A stretch of 64,000 nucleotides of DNA from Glaciimonas sp. (GTDB taxonomy: Bacteria; Pseudomonadota; Gammaproteobacteria; Burkholderiales; Burkholderiaceae_D). The DNA is taken from assembly GCA_012927585.1 (NCBI GenBank), contig JABBOY010000008.1, positions 60,554 through 124,553 on the forward strand, in the 5' to 3' direction. Below the pieces are notes generated by a model. The model did not search any database and had not been told where the DNA came from. It worked only from the letters and a program-made list of their open reading frames with translations. Shown here in pieces: positions 45,248-53,073 of the stretch (position 1 is the first letter of the stretch; the number at the start of each line of letters is the position of its first letter). Position numbers and translations under genes: made by a program.

Positions 45248-45330
45248 GAAATAAAAATATACTAGCTGTTGTATTTTTAAAGTATGCAATAAATACATGC
45301 GTAAAGTGTATTGTTTTTACACATACTCAT
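45248..45330 (+). repeat. AT-rich dispersed repeat, copy C
   Basis: Nearly the same as copy A at 17208-17290: ATATACTAGCTGTTG, TATTTTTAAAG, TGCAATAAATACATGCG, then a TTGTTTTTAC tract and CATACTC. The TGTATTT/AAATACA stem is kept with the same 14-base loop. It lies 94 bases upstream of the metallo-beta-lactamase-fold gene. Confidence 0.7.
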
Positions 45331-45423
45331 CTAATAATTGCAATTAAAAAGCTGCTATCAGAATTGAAATTTGTACTCCGTCCAATCATGGCGGCCCAAT
45401 TTGACACACTACAAGGAGTTCAC

Positions 45424-46386
45424 ATGAATCAGAAAAAATTTGCCTCGCAAGCCGACCTCGAACAGAAAAAGATTAGCTTCGATCAACTGTCCGAGCATGC
45501 GTATGCCTACACCGCCGAGGGCGATCCGAACACCGGCATCATCATCGGCGACGAAGCGGTGATGGTGATCGATACGCAAGCTACGCCGGTCATGGCGCAG
45601 GATGTGGTGCGCCGCATCCGCGAAGTCACCGACAAGCCGATCAAGTATGTGGTGATGAGCCATTACCACGCGGTGCGCGTGCTCGGCGCCAGTGGCTACC
45701 GGCAGCATGGACTGGAACACATCATCGCCAGCAAGGATACCTATGACCTGATTGTCGAGCGCGGAGCGTTCGATATGGATAGCGAGATCGGCCGTTTCCC
45801 ACGCTTGTTCCAGGCGGTCGAATCGGTACCCGGCCTGACTTGGCCGACGATGGTGTTCCAGAAAGAAATGACGCTCTGGCTCGGCAAGCTTGAAGTGAAG
45901 ATCATGCAGCTCGGGCGCGGCCATACCAAGGGCGATACCGTGGTTTGGCTGCCGCAGGACAAAGTGCTGTTTTCCGGCGATCTGGTCGAATTCGGTGCTA
46001 CGCCCTATGCCGGCGACGCTTACTTTCAGGATTGGCCGCACACGCTAGACAACTTGGTTGCGCTGCAGGCGGAAAAACTGGTGCCGGGACGCGGCGCTGC
46101 ACTCAAGACTGCAATGCAAGTCAAGGCTGGGCTGGAAGGCACCCGAGACTTTGTGCAGGATTTGTTCGCTGCGGTGCGCCAAGGTGCGCAACAAGGTAAA
46201 GACCTGAATACGATTTATAAGGAAACCTATGCGTTGCTGCAGCCGAAATATGGCAACTGGGTCATTTTCGATCACTGCATGCCGTTCGACGTGACGCGCG
46301 CCTTTGATGAGGCGACCGGCTACCCCGACCCGCGCATCTGGACTGCCGAACGGGATATCGAAATGTGGAAGACGCTGGAAGGCTAA
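45424..46386 (+). CDS. Metallo-beta-lactamase-fold protein with altered metal site
   Basis: 320 residues, cytoplasmic. The fold is clear: GDEAVMVIDTQATP, VVMSHYHAVRVLGASGY, LGRGHTKGDTVVWLPQDKVLFSGDLVE, then LVPGRGAAL. The usual H-x-H-x-D-H reads H-Y-H-A-V-R, and the last histidine (normally G-H-G) is arginine. So three histidines of metal site 1 and the bridging aspartate are present, while the D, H and last H of site 2 are gone. This suggests a mononuclear enzyme or a non-hydrolytic role. It is the first gene of a cassette with an FAD hydroxylase and a DUF2783 protein; the substrate is unknown, an aromatic-derived ester or lactone is plausible. Confidence 0.85.
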   Translation: MNQKKFASQADLEQKKISFDQLSEHAYAYTAEGDPNTGIIIGDEAVMVIDTQATPVMAQDVVRRIREVTDKPIKYVVMSHYHAVRVLGASGYRQHGLEHIIASKDTYDLIVERGAFDMDSEIGRFPRLFQAVESVPGLTWPTMVFQKEMTLWLGKLEVKIMQLGRGHTKGDTVVWLPQDKVLFSGDLVEFGATPYAGDAYFQDWPHTLDNLVALQAEKLVPGRGAALKTAMQVKAGLEGTRDFVQDLFAAVRQGAQQGKDLNTIYKETYALLQPKYGNWVIFDHCMPFDVTRAFDEATGYPDPRIWTAERDIEMWKTLEG

Positions 46387-46403
46387 GGGATAGCAAGGAA
46401 ACA

Positions 46404-46424
46404 CGCCGGCCAAGCCGGCCGGCG
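46404..46424 (+). repeat. GC-rich intercistronic hairpin
   Basis: CGCCGGCC and GGCCGGCG pair perfectly around AAGCC, 17 bases after the stop of the metallo-beta-lactamase-fold gene. No T-tract follows, so it is more likely an mRNA-stability or partial-attenuation hairpin than a terminator. Confidence 0.5.
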
Positions 46425-46490
46425 CAATAACAGAAACCGGACGGATTTGTGGCTAAAACAATGACGAGCCGGTTCTTCAAGGAGACAGGC

Positions 46491-48179
46491 ATGCAAAAAA
46501 CCTATACCTATTCAAAATTTCCGTACACCACGCCGGAAGAAATCAATAGCGGCGCACTGCGGCGCTACCCGGTGGTAATTATCGGAGCCGGCCCGGCCGG
46601 TCTGGCGGCAGCGATTGACTGCCGCTTGCAGAACATCCCGGTGCTGCTGCTGGACGATGACGATACCGTCTCGGTCGGCTCGCGCGGCCTGTGCTACGCG
46701 AAGCGGGCGATCGAGGTGTTGGATCGGCTTGGTTGCGGCGATCCGATCATGGCAAAGGGCGTGAGCTGGAATGTCGGCCGCACTTTTTTTCGCAACGATG
46801 AAGTGTTCAGCTTCAACCTGCAGCCGGAAGCTGATCAGAAGCGGCCCGGTATGGTGAATCTGCAACAGTATTATCTGGAACAATACTTGGTAGAACGGGC
46901 AGTGTCGGCGGGTGTGACGATGCGCTGGAAAAATAAGGTGGTGTCGGTGCAGCAGCAGGATGGCAGCGTTACATTACAGGTTGAAACCCCGGACGGCATG
47001 TATCGGATCGAGGCCGACTGGTTGATTGTGGCGGACGGTGCGCGCAGCCCGATTCGCAATATGTTGGGACTGGAAACCGAAGGCAAGATTTTCATGGATC
47101 GGTTCCTGATCGCCGATGTCGTAATGAAAGCGGATTTCCCGGCCGAGCGCTGGTTCTGGTTCGATCCGCCGTTCCATCCAAACCAATCGGTACTGCTGCA
47201 CCGCGAAGCCGACAATGTCTGGCGCATCGATTTCCAGCTCGGTTGGGATGCCGATCCAGACGAAGAAAGAAAGCCGGAAAACGTGATCCCGAGGATTAAG
47301 GCGATGCTGGGCGACGAACGTGAATTCGAGCTGGAATGGGTCAGCGTATATACCTTCCAGTGCCGCCGCATGAAAAACTTCCGGCATGGCAAGTGCCTGT
47401 TTGTCGGCGACGCCGCGCATCAGGTCTCGCCATTCGGTGCGCGCGGCGCCAATTCCGGCTTGCAGGATACCGACAACCTGGTCTGGAAACTGAAACTGGT
47501 AATGGATGGCAAGGCGCCCGACCAGTTGCTGGACACCTATTCGCACGAGCGCTGTTTTGCCGCCGACGAGAATCTGATGAATTCAACCCGTTCGACCGAT
47601 TTCATTACACCCAAGAGTACAGCCAGCAAGACCTTCCGTAATGCGGTGTTGAAACTGGCGGAAAAGCATGCGTTCGCCAGAAGGCTAGTCAATTCCGGCC
47701 GCCTGTCGGTACCGGCTTTTTTGACCGAATCCTGTCTGAATACGCCGGATACCGATCAATTTACCGGTGACATGGTGCCGGGCGCGCCGATGGACGACGG
47801 CCCGGTGAAAATCGGCCGGCAAGACGGTTGGCTGATCGACCAGCTCGGCAACCGTTTCCAGGGTCTGTATTTCTGTGTTGATCCAGCCGCGATCCCGGAC
47901 TCTGTCCTGGCGCAGTTTGTCGTACTGGCGCAGGGCGCGCTGCCAATCGAGGCATTAGTCATTGCCGCCAAGCCGGGCCAATTGGCGAGCGCGAAAGTCA
48001 TGCTTGACGCCAATGGCATGATCGCCAGGCACTACGATGCGCAAGATGGAACCTATTACCTGGCGCGTCCCGACCAGCATGCCGCTGCCCGCTGGCGCGC
48101 GCTCGACGCGACACGCGTGCAACAGGCATTGGCTCGGGCCACCTGCAATCTGCAACCTGTAACGGGAGAATTATCATGA
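46491..48179 (+). CDS. FAD-dependent aromatic hydroxylase (PF01494 type)
   Basis: Class A flavoprotein monooxygenase, 562 residues. The FAD Rossmann motif is VVIIGAGPAGLAAAIDCRLQ at about residues 26-45, the DG motif is ADGARSPIRNMLGL, and the GD motif is CLFVGDAAHQVSPFGARGANSGLQD. The last ~130 residues form the thioredoxin-like C-terminal part seen in MhpA/PheA-type hydroxylases. The reaction is NAD(P)H- and O2-dependent hydroxylation of an aromatic substrate. Start follows CAAGGAGACAGGC. The cytoplasmic partner genes are the metallo-beta-lactamase-fold gene before and the overlapping DUF2783 gene after. Confidence 0.9.
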   Translation: MQKTYTYSKFPYTTPEEINSGALRRYPVVIIGAGPAGLAAAIDCRLQNIPVLLLDDDDTVSVGSRGLCYAKRAIEVLDRLGCGDPIMAKGVSWNVGRTFFRNDEVFSFNLQPEADQKRPGMVNLQQYYLEQYLVERAVSAGVTMRWKNKVVSVQQQDGSVTLQVETPDGMYRIEADWLIVADGARSPIRNMLGLETEGKIFMDRFLIADVVMKADFPAERWFWFDPPFHPNQSVLLHREADNVWRIDFQLGWDADPDEERKPENVIPRIKAMLGDEREFELEWVSVYTFQCRRMKNFRHGKCLFVGDAAHQVSPFGARGANSGLQDTDNLVWKLKLVMDGKAPDQLLDTYSHERCFAADENLMNSTRSTDFITPKSTASKTFRNAVLKLAEKHAFARRLVNSGRLSVPAFLTESCLNTPDTDQFTGDMVPGAPMDDGPVKIGRQDGWLIDQLGNRFQGLYFCVDPAAIPDSVLAQFVVLAQGALPIEALVIAAKPGQLASAKVMLDANGMIARHYDAQDGTYYLARPDQHAAARWRALDATRVQQALARATCNLQPVTGELS

Positions 48180-48400
48180 CACTGAATCTGGCCCCGAATT
48201 TCAACGAGCCGGGCAAGCGTTATTTCCGCGAATTTTCACCTGGCGACGACTTTTACGAAGTGCTGATCGAGTCGCATCGCGACCTTTCCGACGAGCAAAG
48301 TGCGCTGCTGAACGCCAAGTTGATTTTGCTGCTGGCAAACCATATCGGCGATATCGCGACCCTGCGCACTGCGCTGCAACTGGCGCGCGAAGACCTGTAA
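48176..48400 (+). CDS. DUF2783 family small protein
   Basis: 74 residues, helical, beginning MTLNLAPNFNEPGKRYF and ending LRTALQLAREDL. It overlaps the hydroxylase gene by ATGA, which implies coupled synthesis and probably a physical link (accessory subunit). The family has no known biochemical function. It has no cysteine or metal-binding motif. Confidence 0.85.
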   Translation: MTLNLAPNFNEPGKRYFREFSPGDDFYEVLIESHRDLSDEQSALLNAKLILLLANHIGDIATLRTALQLAREDL

Positions 48401-48953
48401 GCTAAACGCGTCACAGGGAATTGTTGCGCTTTTAGTGCAATTAGTAACTGATGTTACGCAGTGCGTATGCGACATAGGAAAAGCATTCTCCATGAAAGAC
48501 ACGAAAAGCACGAAAACAGCAAGCAATGTCTAAGTAGTGCAGGCCTCCGTGCCTGCATCGGTTGCAGGCACGGAGGCCTGCACTACTGACAAACGAACGC
48601 CAAAAAATGGCGTCCTGCAGTTTCTTCGTGTCTTTCGTGGATCGAATTTTTTGTGCGTAACATCCGTTAGTAACGGCACGCAAAGAGATCCCTGCGCATT
48701 TTTACAAAACGTAAAATTTGATCGCAACAGGCCATAACAGGCCATATCAATGGGCGATAACTGTCCCGCATATCGTATGTCGTGACGGTTAAAAAAATTA
48801 ATCCGGTAGAGCAGTGCAAGCGATACATAAATATAGATTGCACTGTTTTTTTGTATCATTTATTATTGGCAGAATATATTCTGTATTTTAGAATAAAAAA
48901 CATAAGTAAAAATCGGCTCACAGCCGTTTATTAAAGCAATCAGGAGACAAAAA
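48401..48953. other. Gene-free stretch before the liv genes
   Basis: Holds the inverted-repeat element, then an AT-rich part (48780-48910) likely to carry the liv promoter (for example AGAATATATTCT at 48871-48882, a palindrome in itself). No gene is seen except the tiny frame that starts at 48954. Confidence 0.55.
48446..48668. repeat. Nested inverted-repeat element (MITE-like)
   Basis: Three nested pairs of inverted arms. Outer: AACTGATGTTACGCA (48446-48460) against 48654-48668, 14 of 15 matching. Middle: CATGAAAGACACGAA (48491-48505) against 48625-48639, one mismatch. Inner: a perfect 24-bp stem, 48534-48557 with 48563-48586, loop TCGGT. An 8-base direct repeat TTAGTAAC lies at 48441-48448 and 48667-48674, like a target duplication that partly overlaps the arms. 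No protein is encoded. Confidence 0.75.
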
Positions 48954-49010
48954 ATGCCCAAGCAGTCAATCAGCCACCTGGTTTTCACTAAAACTGGAAG
49001 GAGAACTTGA
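48954..49010 (+). CDS. 18-residue leader peptide coupled to livH
   Basis: ATG at 48954 with a strong CAGGAGACAAAAA in front encodes MPKQSISHLVFTKTGRRT and stops in TGATG, where the A is shared with the livH start. livH has its own AAGGAGAAC inside this frame. The layout suggests translational coupling or a leader peptide. The peptide has no stretch of rare or repeated codons that would mark a classical attenuator. It may also be a chance frame. Confidence 0.4.
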   Translation: MPKQSISHLVFTKTGRRT

Positions 49011-49885
49011 TGCTTGCCCAGTTTCTGCAATTTCTTTTTTCCGGCATTACGGTTGGCGCTACCTACGCCTTGTCTGCCCTGGGTTTCACCCTAATCTACA
49101 ACGCCAGCAACGTAATCAACTTTGCACAAGGTGAATTCATCATGCTCGGCGGCATGCTGGCGGTTTTTTTCACCCAGGCCGGACTACCTTTGCCGGTAGC
49201 GTTGCTGCTGGCGATTCTGTTGCCCGCCGTCGTTGGCGTTCTGATGGAAAAATTGGCTATTGAGCCTGTCAAGAACGCTGAAACGGTGACCCTGATCATC
49301 ATCACCATTGGCGCTTCACTCGTCATTCGGGGGTTGATCCAGGTCTGGTTGGGCAAAGGAACGCACAGCCTACCGGCTTTTTCCGGCGAGGATCCGATTC
49401 AAATACTGGGTGCCACACTGCTGCCGCAAAGTCTCTGGGTTCTTGGCGGGACCACACTGGTAGTGATTGCCCTGTGGTATTTTTTCAACCGCACTCTGCA
49501 AGGCAAAGCCATGCTCGCCACCTCTTACAACCGGCTGGCAGCAGAGCTGGTCGGCATTAATACCAGCTGGGTGCTGTGCATGAGTTTTGCCATGTCGGCG
49601 GCGCTCGGCGCCGTCGGCGGCATTCTGGTTACACCGATTACGATGACCTCCTACGATGTAGGGATCATGCTCGGGCTCAAGGGTTTTGTCGCCGCAGTCG
49701 TCGGTGGCATGGGCAATGGCCTCGGCGCAGTGATCGGCGGTCTGCTGGTCGGCATTCTCGAGGCCATGGGCGCCGGTTACATCTCTTCGGCCTACAAGGA
49801 TGCAATTCCCTTCTTGCTTATCCTGTTCATTCTCTTTTTCATGCCGCGCGGGCTATTTGGCGGCAAATCGACGGATCGTGTATAA
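49010..49885 (+). CDS. livH: ABC-transporter permease LivH
   Basis: Inner-membrane permease of the branched-chain amino acid (HAAT) family, 291 residues with about eight membrane helices. Hallmarks are GITVGATYALSALGFTLIYNASNVINFAQGEF (by region), the cytoplasmic loop AELVGINTSWVLCMSFAMSAALGAVGG, and GLGAVIGGLLVGILEA. ATG 49010 follows AAGGAGAACTTG. It pairs with LivM two bases downstream. By context its substrate is probably an aromatic acid. Confidence 0.94.
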   Translation: MLAQFLQFLFSGITVGATYALSALGFTLIYNASNVINFAQGEFIMLGGMLAVFFTQAGLPLPVALLLAILLPAVVGVLMEKLAIEPVKNAETVTLIIITIGASLVIRGLIQVWLGKGTHSLPAFSGEDPIQILGATLLPQSLWVLGGTTLVVIALWYFFNRTLQGKAMLATSYNRLAAELVGINTSWVLCMSFAMSAALGAVGGILVTPITMTSYDVGIMLGLKGFVAAVVGGMGNGLGAVIGGLLVGILEAMGAGYISSAYKDAIPFLLILFILFFMPRGLFGGKSTDRV

Positions 49886-49887
49886 AA

Positions 49888-50820
49888 ATGCAAAAGAACG
49901 CCTACTATGGTCTGTATCTCGTCATCGGCATCCTGCTGGTTCTGCCTTTGGTACTACCCAATAGTTTTTACCTCGATCTCGCCATCCGCATGGCAATCAA
50001 TGCGGTGATTGCGCTGGGCCTGAACCTGCTGATTGGTTTCGCCGGGCAAATCAGCCTCGGTCACGCTGGTTTCCTGGGCATCGGCGCTTACGCTTCCGCC
50101 GTGCTACCGACCCACTTCGGCTGGCATCCGCTGCTGGCAATGGGGGCGGGCGCCATGGCCACCGGCCTGCTGGCCGCCTTGATTGCGCGTCCGATCTTCA
50201 AACTGAAGGGCCACTATCTGGCCATGGCTACCCTCGGTATCGGTATCATCATCAACATCGCACTGCGTAATGAAGCGGCCTGGACCGGCGGCCCGGATGG
50301 CATGCCGGTACCGGCAATGGGTTTGCTGGGCTTTCAACTGTCGAGTGACAAGCACTGGTACTGGGTCGTCGCCCTGCTGCTCTCGGTCAGCATCTGGGCC
50401 TCGCTCAACCTGATCGATTCACCGTTCGGTCGCGCCCTGCGCGCTCTGCATGGTTCGGAAGTTGCGGCTCAAGTCGTCGGGGTCGATGTGGCGCGCTACA
50501 AAGTGGCGATCTTTGTCATGTCTGCCGTCTTCGCCAGCCTGATGGGCAGCGTCACAGCGCACTACGTTGGCTTTGTCACGCCCAATCTCGCTGGCTTCTT
50601 TCACTCCATCGAACTGGTCACCATGGTCGTGATTGGCGGCATGGCTTCGGTCTATGGCTCACTGGTCGGCGCCGTGCTGCTCACTGCACTGCCTCAAGTT
50701 CTGGTTACTTTTGAGGGCTGGGAAACCGTCGCCTTCGGCGCCATTCTGATGATCTGCATGATCTTCATGCCCAAGGGATTAGTCCCCACGCTGGCTACCA
50801 AATTCGGCAAGGGAGAATAA
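49888..50820 (+). CDS. livM: ABC-transporter permease LivM
   Basis: Second permease of the transporter, 310 residues with about nine to ten membrane helices. Typical segments are AINAVIALGLNLLIGFAGQISLGHAGFLGIGAYASAVL (by region), GPDGMPVP, and the EAA-like cytoplasmic loop SPFGRALRALHGSEVAAQVVGVDVARYKV. Starts two bases after livH; livG starts two bases after its stop. Confidence 0.94.
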   Translation: MQKNAYYGLYLVIGILLVLPLVLPNSFYLDLAIRMAINAVIALGLNLLIGFAGQISLGHAGFLGIGAYASAVLPTHFGWHPLLAMGAGAMATGLLAALIARPIFKLKGHYLAMATLGIGIIINIALRNEAAWTGGPDGMPVPAMGLLGFQLSSDKHWYWVVALLLSVSIWASLNLIDSPFGRALRALHGSEVAAQVVGVDVARYKVAIFVMSAVFASLMGSVTAHYVGFVTPNLAGFFHSIELVTMVVIGGMASVYGSLVGAVLLTALPQVLVTFEGWETVAFGAILMICMIFMPKGLVPTLATKFGKGE

Positions 50821-50822
50821 AC

Positions 50823-51584
50823 ATGGCGTTACTTGATGTTAGCCAACTCTCCATCAATTTTGGTGGGGTCAAGGCGGTACAAAACGTCAGTTTCAGCATT
50901 GATGCCGGGATAGTCTATGCGGTCATTGGCCCCAACGGCGCGGGCAAGACCACACTGTTCAACTTGATCACGGGAATCTATACCCCTACCAGTGGCGAGA
51001 TTAGACTGGATGGCGAATCAATTGGAGGAAAAACGCCGAATGAACTAGCCAAACGCGGTGTCGCTCGCACTTTTCAGAACCTGCAGATATGCATGAACAT
51101 GCGAGCCATCGAGAACGTGATGGTCGGCGCACATCTGCGCCTGGACCGTAATCCGCTCAAAGCCGCACTGCGTTTCCCGAGCATTCAGCGCCGGGACTGC
51201 GAACTCCGTAACGAAGCCGCCGAACTGATGCGTTTTGTCGGCTTGGAAAAATATATCGAGGCTGGTGCCGATAGCATGTCGTATGGCGCCCTCAAGCGGC
51301 TCGAAATTGCCCGGGCGCTGGCCTTGAAACCACGCCTCATCTTCCTTGATGAACCGGCTGCCGGTCTGAACCCCAAGGAAACTATCGAAGTCGATGATCT
51401 GGTGCGTAAGGTAGCCGATTCCGGCGTCACTGTCGTCCTGGTCGAACACGACATGAAGATGGTGATGAACCTCTCCGACCGTATTCTCGTTCTCGACTAC
51501 GGCAAAAAGCTTGCCGAAGGCACCGGTGAAGAGGTTCGCAAGAATCCCGATGTGATCGCCGCTTATCTCGGCGCGCAACCATAA
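50823..51584 (+). CDS. livG: ABC-transporter ATPase LivG
   Basis: Cytoplasmic ATP-binding subunit, 253 residues. Walker A GPNGAGKTT (about residues 39-47), Q-loop VARTFQNLQI, signature SYGALKRLEIARAL (a variant of the usual SYGQQRRLEIARAL), Walker B RLIFLDEPAAGLNP, and H-loop VVLVEHDMKMVM. The C-terminal GTGEEVRKNPDVIAAYLG is typical for LivG. It pairs with the hemerythrin-LivF fusion that follows 13 bases downstream. Confidence 0.95.
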   Translation: MALLDVSQLSINFGGVKAVQNVSFSIDAGIVYAVIGPNGAGKTTLFNLITGIYTPTSGEIRLDGESIGGKTPNELAKRGVARTFQNLQICMNMRAIENVMVGAHLRLDRNPLKAALRFPSIQRRDCELRNEAAELMRFVGLEKYIEAGADSMSYGALKRLEIARALALKPRLIFLDEPAAGLNPKETIEVDDLVRKVADSGVTVVLVEHDMKMVMNLSDRILVLDYGKKLAEGTGEEVRKNPDVIAAYLGAQP

Positions 51585-51597
51585 AAAAAGGAAAAGC

Positions 51598-52914
51598 ATG
51601 GAAGCACTGCGCATCATCAGCGACGAGCATCGCAATCTCTGGCGCATCTTGACCACGGTGGATCTGGTAGCCGATGAAATCGAAGCCGGCGGCAAAATCG
51701 ATAGCAATTTTTTCAGCTCGGTTTTTGATTACATTGAGCAATTTATCGACCGTTCGCACCACCCCAAGGAAGATGATTTCTTCTTTCGCATCCTGCGCAC
51801 GCGCAGCACCGATGCCGCAGCCATCCTCGACCGCCTGCAGGCTGAACATCGCAACGGGCCGGAAAATCTCAGGCATCTGCGCGAGCAGCTGAAAAGTGCT
51901 GTTGACGGCGACCTGGATAACGCGGCTTTTGCCGCTGCCTTGCGTATATTTAACCGCGGACTTAAAAATCATATTGAATCTGAAGAGAAAGAGGTCATTC
52001 CACTTGCCCGTGAGATGCTGACTGCCGCAGACTGGGCCGAAATTGATGGTGCCTTCCTAAACCGCGGAGATCCATTTTTTGGCGAAAATGCCAAGGCTGA
52101 ATTCCGCGAACTTTTTCATCGCATCGTCAGCCTGGCTCCCGATTCCTTCGGACTGGGAGCACAATCGGCAGGCCGTCTACAGCCGAATGCCGTACCAGAC
52201 AAGATGGATGTCGTCCTCCGCGTCAGCGGCATGGAAAGTTGCTATGGCCGCATCAAGGCCCTGAAGGGCATCAGCCTCGAAGTGCGGCGGGGCGAGACGG
52301 TCGCCCTGGTCGGCGCTAATGGCGCGGGCAAGACGACATTCCTGCGCACTCTGTCCGGGGTACAGCCGATGAGTGCGGGCAGCATTCAGTTCTGCGGGGA
52401 AGACATCAGCAAACTGCGTGCCGACATGCGCATGCGGCGCGGCATCTGCCAGTCGCCGGAAGGTCGACAGGTTTTTGGGCCGCTGTCCATCGAAGATAAT
52501 TTGCGTTTAGGCGCTTACACCCAGCCCAAAAACCAGGTCGAGGGCGACCTTGAGATGGTCTTCTCGATGTTTCCAATCCTGAAGGAGAAACGCAAGCTGC
52601 CTGCAGGCACGCTTTCCGGTGGGCAACAGCAGATGTTGGCAATAAGCCGGGCGCTGATGGGTCGCCCAAAAATGCTGCTTCTAGATGAACCTTCGATGGG
52701 TTTGGCGCCACTACTGGTGGAAGAAGTGTTTAACGTTGTCAAGACACTCAAAGCGCAGGGCATGACCATCTTTCTGGTCGAGCAGAACGCCTTTGCCGCC
52801 CTGGCCATTGCTGATCGTGGCTATGTGCTGGAAACCGGCACAATTACCCTCACCGGCACCGGCCAGGAACTCCTCAATAACGAACAGGTGCGCGCGGCTT
52901 ATCTCGGGATGTAA
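51598..52914 (+). CDS. livF: Hemerythrin-LivF fusion, ABC-transporter ATPase
   Basis: 438 residues where a normal LivF has about 235. Residues 1-~190 are a hemerythrin (HHE) domain that keeps the expected metal ligands: His11, His54 with Glu58 (SHHPKEDDFF), His84, and His125 with Glu129 (KNHIESEEKE). A linker leads to Met203, where an ordinary LivF would begin. The ATPase part has Walker A GANGAGKTT at 239-247, signature LSGGQQQMLAISRAL, Walker B KMLLLDEPSMGLAP and the H-loop region FLVEQNAFAAL. No stop or frameshift separates the parts. Hemerythrins bind O2 or iron, so transport may be tied to oxygen, which the pathway needs. Confidence 0.92.
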   Translation: MEALRIISDEHRNLWRILTTVDLVADEIEAGGKIDSNFFSSVFDYIEQFIDRSHHPKEDDFFFRILRTRSTDAAAILDRLQAEHRNGPENLRHLREQLKSAVDGDLDNAAFAAALRIFNRGLKNHIESEEKEVIPLAREMLTAADWAEIDGAFLNRGDPFFGENAKAEFRELFHRIVSLAPDSFGLGAQSAGRLQPNAVPDKMDVVLRVSGMESCYGRIKALKGISLEVRRGETVALVGANGAGKTTFLRTLSGVQPMSAGSIQFCGEDISKLRADMRMRRGICQSPEGRQVFGPLSIEDNLRLGAYTQPKNQVEGDLEMVFSMFPILKEKRKLPAGTLSGGQQQMLAISRALMGRPKMLLLDEPSMGLAPLLVEEVFNVVKTLKAQGMTIFLVEQNAFAALAIADRGYVLETGTITLTGTGQELLNNEQVRAAYLGM

Positions 52915-53073
52915 TTTCCATTTCTCAATCAAAACTGCACTGTGTCTGCGCTTCGCCTTCGCGTTCACGATTGATTTAAAAGCGGAATAAGGAGTCATTT
53001 TAAATTCAACATGGCGAGCTTTGGTCATGGACTTTCTGAAACTGCGGCACATCAGTCAAGTAACGTCTCGCGG

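Larger units (their letters stand above)
44939..45423. other. AT-rich divergent control region
   Basis: 485 bases between the IclR gene and the hydroxylase cassette. It is AT-rich around 45010-45090, contains the palindrome at 45061-45077 and repeat copy C at 45248-45330. The frame of the downstream gene is open back to 45160, but this part is not protein-like. The downstream start at 45424 has its own ACAAGGAGTTCAC. Confidence 0.6.

Noticed and set aside
45160..45423. In-frame extension of the metallo-beta-lactamase-fold gene
   Set aside because: Runs through the AT-rich repeat and looks non-coding; a good ribosome binding site precedes ATG 45424.
48534..48586. Rho-independent terminator
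   Set aside because: The stem is very strong, but no T-run follows, and it is nested within larger inverted arms, so a repeat element fits better.
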